From: Bacillota bacterium
Lineage (GTDB): Bacteria; Bacillota; Sulfobacillia; Symbiobacteriales; Symbiobacteriaceae
Direction of reading: 5' to 3'
DNA: 7,820 nt
Assembly: GCA_028287415.1 (NCBI GenBank)
Contig: JAQBPS010000446.1
Location: forward strand, 1 to 7,820
Made by a program: the position numbers and the translations under genes. This document shows, piece by piece, positions 5,591-7,820 of the stretch (its first letter is position 1; each line of letters begins with the position of its first letter). The notes beneath the pieces are model-generated. The model was not told the DNA's origin, ran no database searches, and worked only from the letters and a program-made list of their open reading frames with translations.

Positions 5591-5654
5591 CCTACCACAG
5601 GAAACCTCACCCCGGTAGGCGAAGTCTTTGTGGTATAGACCAGGTGAAAGGAAG
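5591..5654 (+). promoter_or_regulatory. glcD leader with possible hairpins and the ribosome-binding site
   Basis: CCTACC (5591-5596) can pair with GGTAGG (5614-5619). Alternatively TACCACA (5593-5599) can pair with TGTGGTA (5629-5635). These pairings are mutually exclusive, as in a switching leader or an operator. The ribosome-binding segment AGGTGAAAGGAAG (5642-5654) follows, ending 7 bases before the glcD ATG. I could not match a known riboswitch, and I see no convincing -35/-10 pair between copy B and the gene. Confidence 0.3.
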
Positions 5655-5661
5655 TCCCGCC

Positions 5662-7074
5662 ATGTCAAACCCCGAGATGCTGCGTGCGCTGAAAGCGATC
5701 GTCGGGACAAACTGGTGCCTTGATACCCCGGCGGACCTCATGGCCTACTCTTATGACGCCACCCCCCTCTACCAGCATGTGCCGGACGCCGTCGTGGTGC
5801 CCGGCACCGTGGAAGAGGTTGCTGCTGTGATGAAGGTTGCCGAAGAGCACCGGATCCCGATCGTGCCCCGCGGCTCCGGCACCAACCTTTCTGCGGGGAC
5901 CGTGCCCACGAGCGGTGGCCTTGTCGTCGGGCTCAACCGGCTCAACCAGGTGAAGGAGATCGACCAGGAGAACATGACCGCGACCTTCGAACCCGGCGTG
6001 GTCACGGCCAAGTTTCATCAGCAGGTGGAGGCCGTGGGCCTCTTCTACCCGCCCGACCCGGGCTCGATGACGATCTCCACCCTGGGCGGCAACATCGCCG
6101 AGTGCGCCGGCGGCCTCCGCGGGCTGAAGTATGGCGTCACCAAGGACTACATCATCGGCCTACAGGCCGTCCTGGCAGATGGGCGCATCCTCCAGATCGG
6201 CGGCAAGAACGCGAAAGATGTCGCCGGGTATGACCTCGTCAAGCTGTTCGTCGGCTCCGAGGGCACGCTGGGCCTGGTTACCGAGGCGACCGCCCGGCTG
6301 ATCCCCCTCCCCGAGACGCGGCGGACCGCGCTCGCCATGTTCACCGACCTGACCGGCGCCGCCCGCAGCGTCAGCCGGATTATCGCCGCACGCATCATCC
6401 CGGCGACGCTGGAGTTCCTGGACAACGCCACCATCCGGGTCGTTGAGGACTACGCCCGGATCGGGCTCAACACGGAGGCCGGCGCCCTGTTGCTCATGCA
6501 GCAGGACGGTACGGAGGCGGTCAGCGAGCGGGACATTGCCCGCATGGCCGCCATCTGCAAGGAAGAGGGCGCGTTCGAGGTCCGGCTCGCGCAGGACCCG
6601 GTCGAGGAGGCCGCACTGATGTCCGCCCGGCGGGCTGCGCTGTCGGCGTTGGCGCGCAAGAAGCCGACGACGATCCTGGAGGATGCGACCGTGCCCCGCA
6701 AGCACCTCGCTGAGATGGTCGAGCAGATCAACCGCATCGCCAGAAAGTACAGCGTGGAGATCTGCACCTTCGGCCACGCCGGCGACGGCAACCTGCACCC
6801 GACCTGCATGACGGACGAGCGGGACCGGGAGGAGATCCACCGGGTGGAGCAGGCGTTCGAGGAGATCTTCGACGCGGCGCTCCGCCTGGGCGGCACGATC
6901 ACCGGCGAGCACGGGGTGGGCGAGGCGAAGGCCGGCTTCCTTGAGTGGCGGGTCGGTAGCACCGGCATCGAACTGATGAAGGGGATCAAGGCGGTCTTTG
7001 ATCCGCATCACCTGCTCAATCCGGGCAAGCTGTTCGCCCGGGAGAACCGGCGGAGGGTGGTGGTCCGCTCATGA
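5662..7074 (+). CDS. glcD: Glycolate/D-lactate oxidase FAD subunit GlcD
   Basis: A complete 470-residue flavoprotein, the usual length, that oxidises glycolate or a related 2-hydroxy acid to the keto acid. The N-terminal FAD-binding (PCMH) domain spans about 39-218. It shows PRGSGTNLSAG (69-79), PPDPGSMTISTLGGNIAECA (130-149), KYGVTKDYIIGLQAVLADG (156-174) and KDVAGYDLVKLFVGSEGTLG (185-204). The C-terminal FAD-oxidase domain shows FGHAGDGNLHP (370-380), GTITGEHGVGEAKAGFL (411-427) with the active-site-region Glu-His pair 416-417, and DPHHLLNPGKLF (447-458). ATG 5662 has AAAGGAAG seven bases upstream. The frame is open back to 5506, but that would translate part of palindromic repeat B. It overlaps glcF by ATGA. 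No GlcE-type subunit lies between them, so the two-subunit D-lactate/glycolate type is suggested; glycolate versus D-lactate cannot be separated here. Confidence 0.93.
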   Translation: MSNPEMLRALKAIVGTNWCLDTPADLMAYSYDATPLYQHVPDAVVVPGTVEEVAAVMKVAEEHRIPIVPRGSGTNLSAGTVPTSGGLVVGLNRLNQVKEIDQENMTATFEPGVVTAKFHQQVEAVGLFYPPDPGSMTISTLGGNIAECAGGLRGLKYGVTKDYIIGLQAVLADGRILQIGGKNAKDVAGYDLVKLFVGSEGTLGLVTEATARLIPLPETRRTALAMFTDLTGAARSVSRIIAARIIPATLEFLDNATIRVVEDYARIGLNTEAGALLLMQQDGTEAVSERDIARMAAICKEEGAFEVRLAQDPVEEAALMSARRAALSALARKKPTTILEDATVPRKHLAEMVEQINRIARKYSVEICTFGHAGDGNLHPTCMTDERDREEIHRVEQAFEEIFDAALRLGGTITGEHGVGEAKAGFLEWRVGSTGIELMKGIKAVFDPHHLLNPGKLFARENRRRVVVRS

Positions 7075-7820
7075 GCGAGGCGAAGCTGACCGCTCATCTC
7101 GATGAAGAACTGCTGAATAACTGCATGCGCTGCGGGTTCTGCCTCCCGGCCTGCCCGACCTACCGGCACCGGGAGATCGAGTCGGCCTCGCCGCGGGGGC
7201 GCATCGCCCTGATGCGGTCGGTCCATGAGGGCAAGCTTGAGATCGAGCAGATCGCTGACCAGCTGGACCTGTGCCTGGGCTGCCGGGCCTGCGAGCCGGT
7301 CTGCCCGGCGGGCGTGCCCTACGGCCAGATCCTCGAGCAGGGCCGTGCGATGCTGACCGAGGCCCGGGCGAATCCGTGGCCGGTGCGGTTCGCCTACCGC
7401 TGGGTGCTGGGCACCCCCCTGGGGATCAAGCTGGGCGGCTGGGGGCTGTGGCTCTACCAGAAGAGCGGCCTGCGCAGGCTGGCCCGCAAGCTGAACCTGG
7501 TGGAGCGGGTGGCGGGTCCGGGGCTGGCGGCCATGGAGCGGGCGGTGCCGGAGGCGGCGTCGCCGGTGCGCCGGGCCAAAGTAGCGCGGGTCACGTCGGC
7601 CGCCGGCGAGCGCAAGGCCCGGGTCGGGTTTTTCCTGGGCTGTGTCTCGGACATGGTCTTCTTCGAAACGAATGCCGCCGCCATCAAAGTGTTGGCAGCG
7701 GCGGGGTGTGAGGTCTCTGTGGCGCCCGGTCAGGGCTGCTGCGGCGCCGTCCACGGCCATGCAGGCGAGCATGGCACGGCAGTTGCGCAGGCGAAGCGGA
7801 ACATCGCAGCGTTCGAGACG
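7071..7820 (+). CDS. glcF: Glycolate oxidase iron-sulfur subunit GlcF, C-terminus outside window
   Basis: The first 250 residues of an iron-sulfur electron-transfer subunit are present. It would accept electrons from the GlcD flavin and pass them towards the quinone pool at the membrane. Two [4Fe-4S] motifs are complete: CMRCGFCLPACP (Cys 18, 21, 24, 28) and CLGCRACEPVCP (Cys 68, 71, 74, 78). The first CCG cysteine-rich domain follows, with FFLGC (187-191) and GQGCCGAVHGHAGE (220-233). A second CCG domain is expected beyond position 7820, since the family is normally about 420-450 residues. The ATG (7071-7073) overlaps the glcD TGA (7072-7074), indicating translational coupling. GGAGGG at 7052-7057 lies 13 bases upstream, far for direct initiation but consistent with coupling. 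The frame is open to the window end with no stop. Confidence 0.93.
   Translation, partial: MSEAKLTAHLDEELLNNCMRCGFCLPACPTYRHREIESASPRGRIALMRSVHEGKLEIEQIADQLDLCLGCRACEPVCPAGVPYGQILEQGRAMLTEARANPWPVRFAYRWVLGTPLGIKLGGWGLWLYQKSGLRRLARKLNLVERVAGPGLAAMERAVPEAASPVRRAKVARVTSAAGERKARVGFFLGCVSDMVFFETNAAAIKVLAAAGCEVSVAPGQGCCGAVHGHAGEHGTAVAQAKRNIAAFET

Noticed and set aside
5506..5661. Extended glcD start at ATG 5506
   Set aside because: It would add 52 residues translated from palindromic repeat B and the leader. Family alignment and AAAGGAAG both point to ATG 5662.
6160..7772. Long minus-strand open frames opposite glcD and glcF
   Set aside because: They are antisense to clear FAD and Fe-S coding sequence, biased in composition, and have no start signals.

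Overview
This 7.8 kb window is a piece of a GC-rich bacterial chromosome. Shine-Dalgarno sites are strong and purine-rich (AAAGGAGG, GGAGGG), GTG and TTG starts are used, and the broken pyridoxal kinase resembles the Bacillus PdxK type. Together these suggest a high-GC Bacillota lineage, possibly Symbiobacterium-like. That placement is inference only.

Layout. (1) 1-2219: a Cys/Met-metabolism PLP enzyme on the minus strand, cut by the window edge, is divergent from a DUF2268-type predicted zinc protease on the plus strand. The protease converges on, and overlaps by 6 bp, a minus-strand GNAT acetyltransferase. (2) 2278-2726: a compact single-gene unit with a clear promoter, ribosome-binding site, 112-codon gene of unknown function and strong terminator. 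(3) 2779-4514: a minus-strand pair, a DHA1-type MFS efflux transporter followed by a pdxK/thiD-like pyridoxal kinase. The kinase is a pseudogene: it keeps both ends but has lost three internal blocks. (4) 4515-5661: a gene-poor region of about 1.1 kb. It holds two diverged copies of a palindromic, miniature-element-like repeat, a small membrane-protein gene with its own terminator, and a possible gene remnant. (5) 5662-7820: a translationally coupled glycolate/D-lactate oxidase pair. It comprises the FAD subunit GlcD, complete, and the iron-sulfur subunit GlcF, which runs off the right edge. They would oxidise a 2-hydroxy acid and pass electrons through Fe-S clusters to the respiratory chain.

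The most notable features are the three-deletion pdxK pseudogene and the repeat pair around the small membrane gene. The right-hand repeat lies directly upstream of glcD. I found no CRISPR array, tRNA, rRNA, transposase, phage gene or recognisable defence system.
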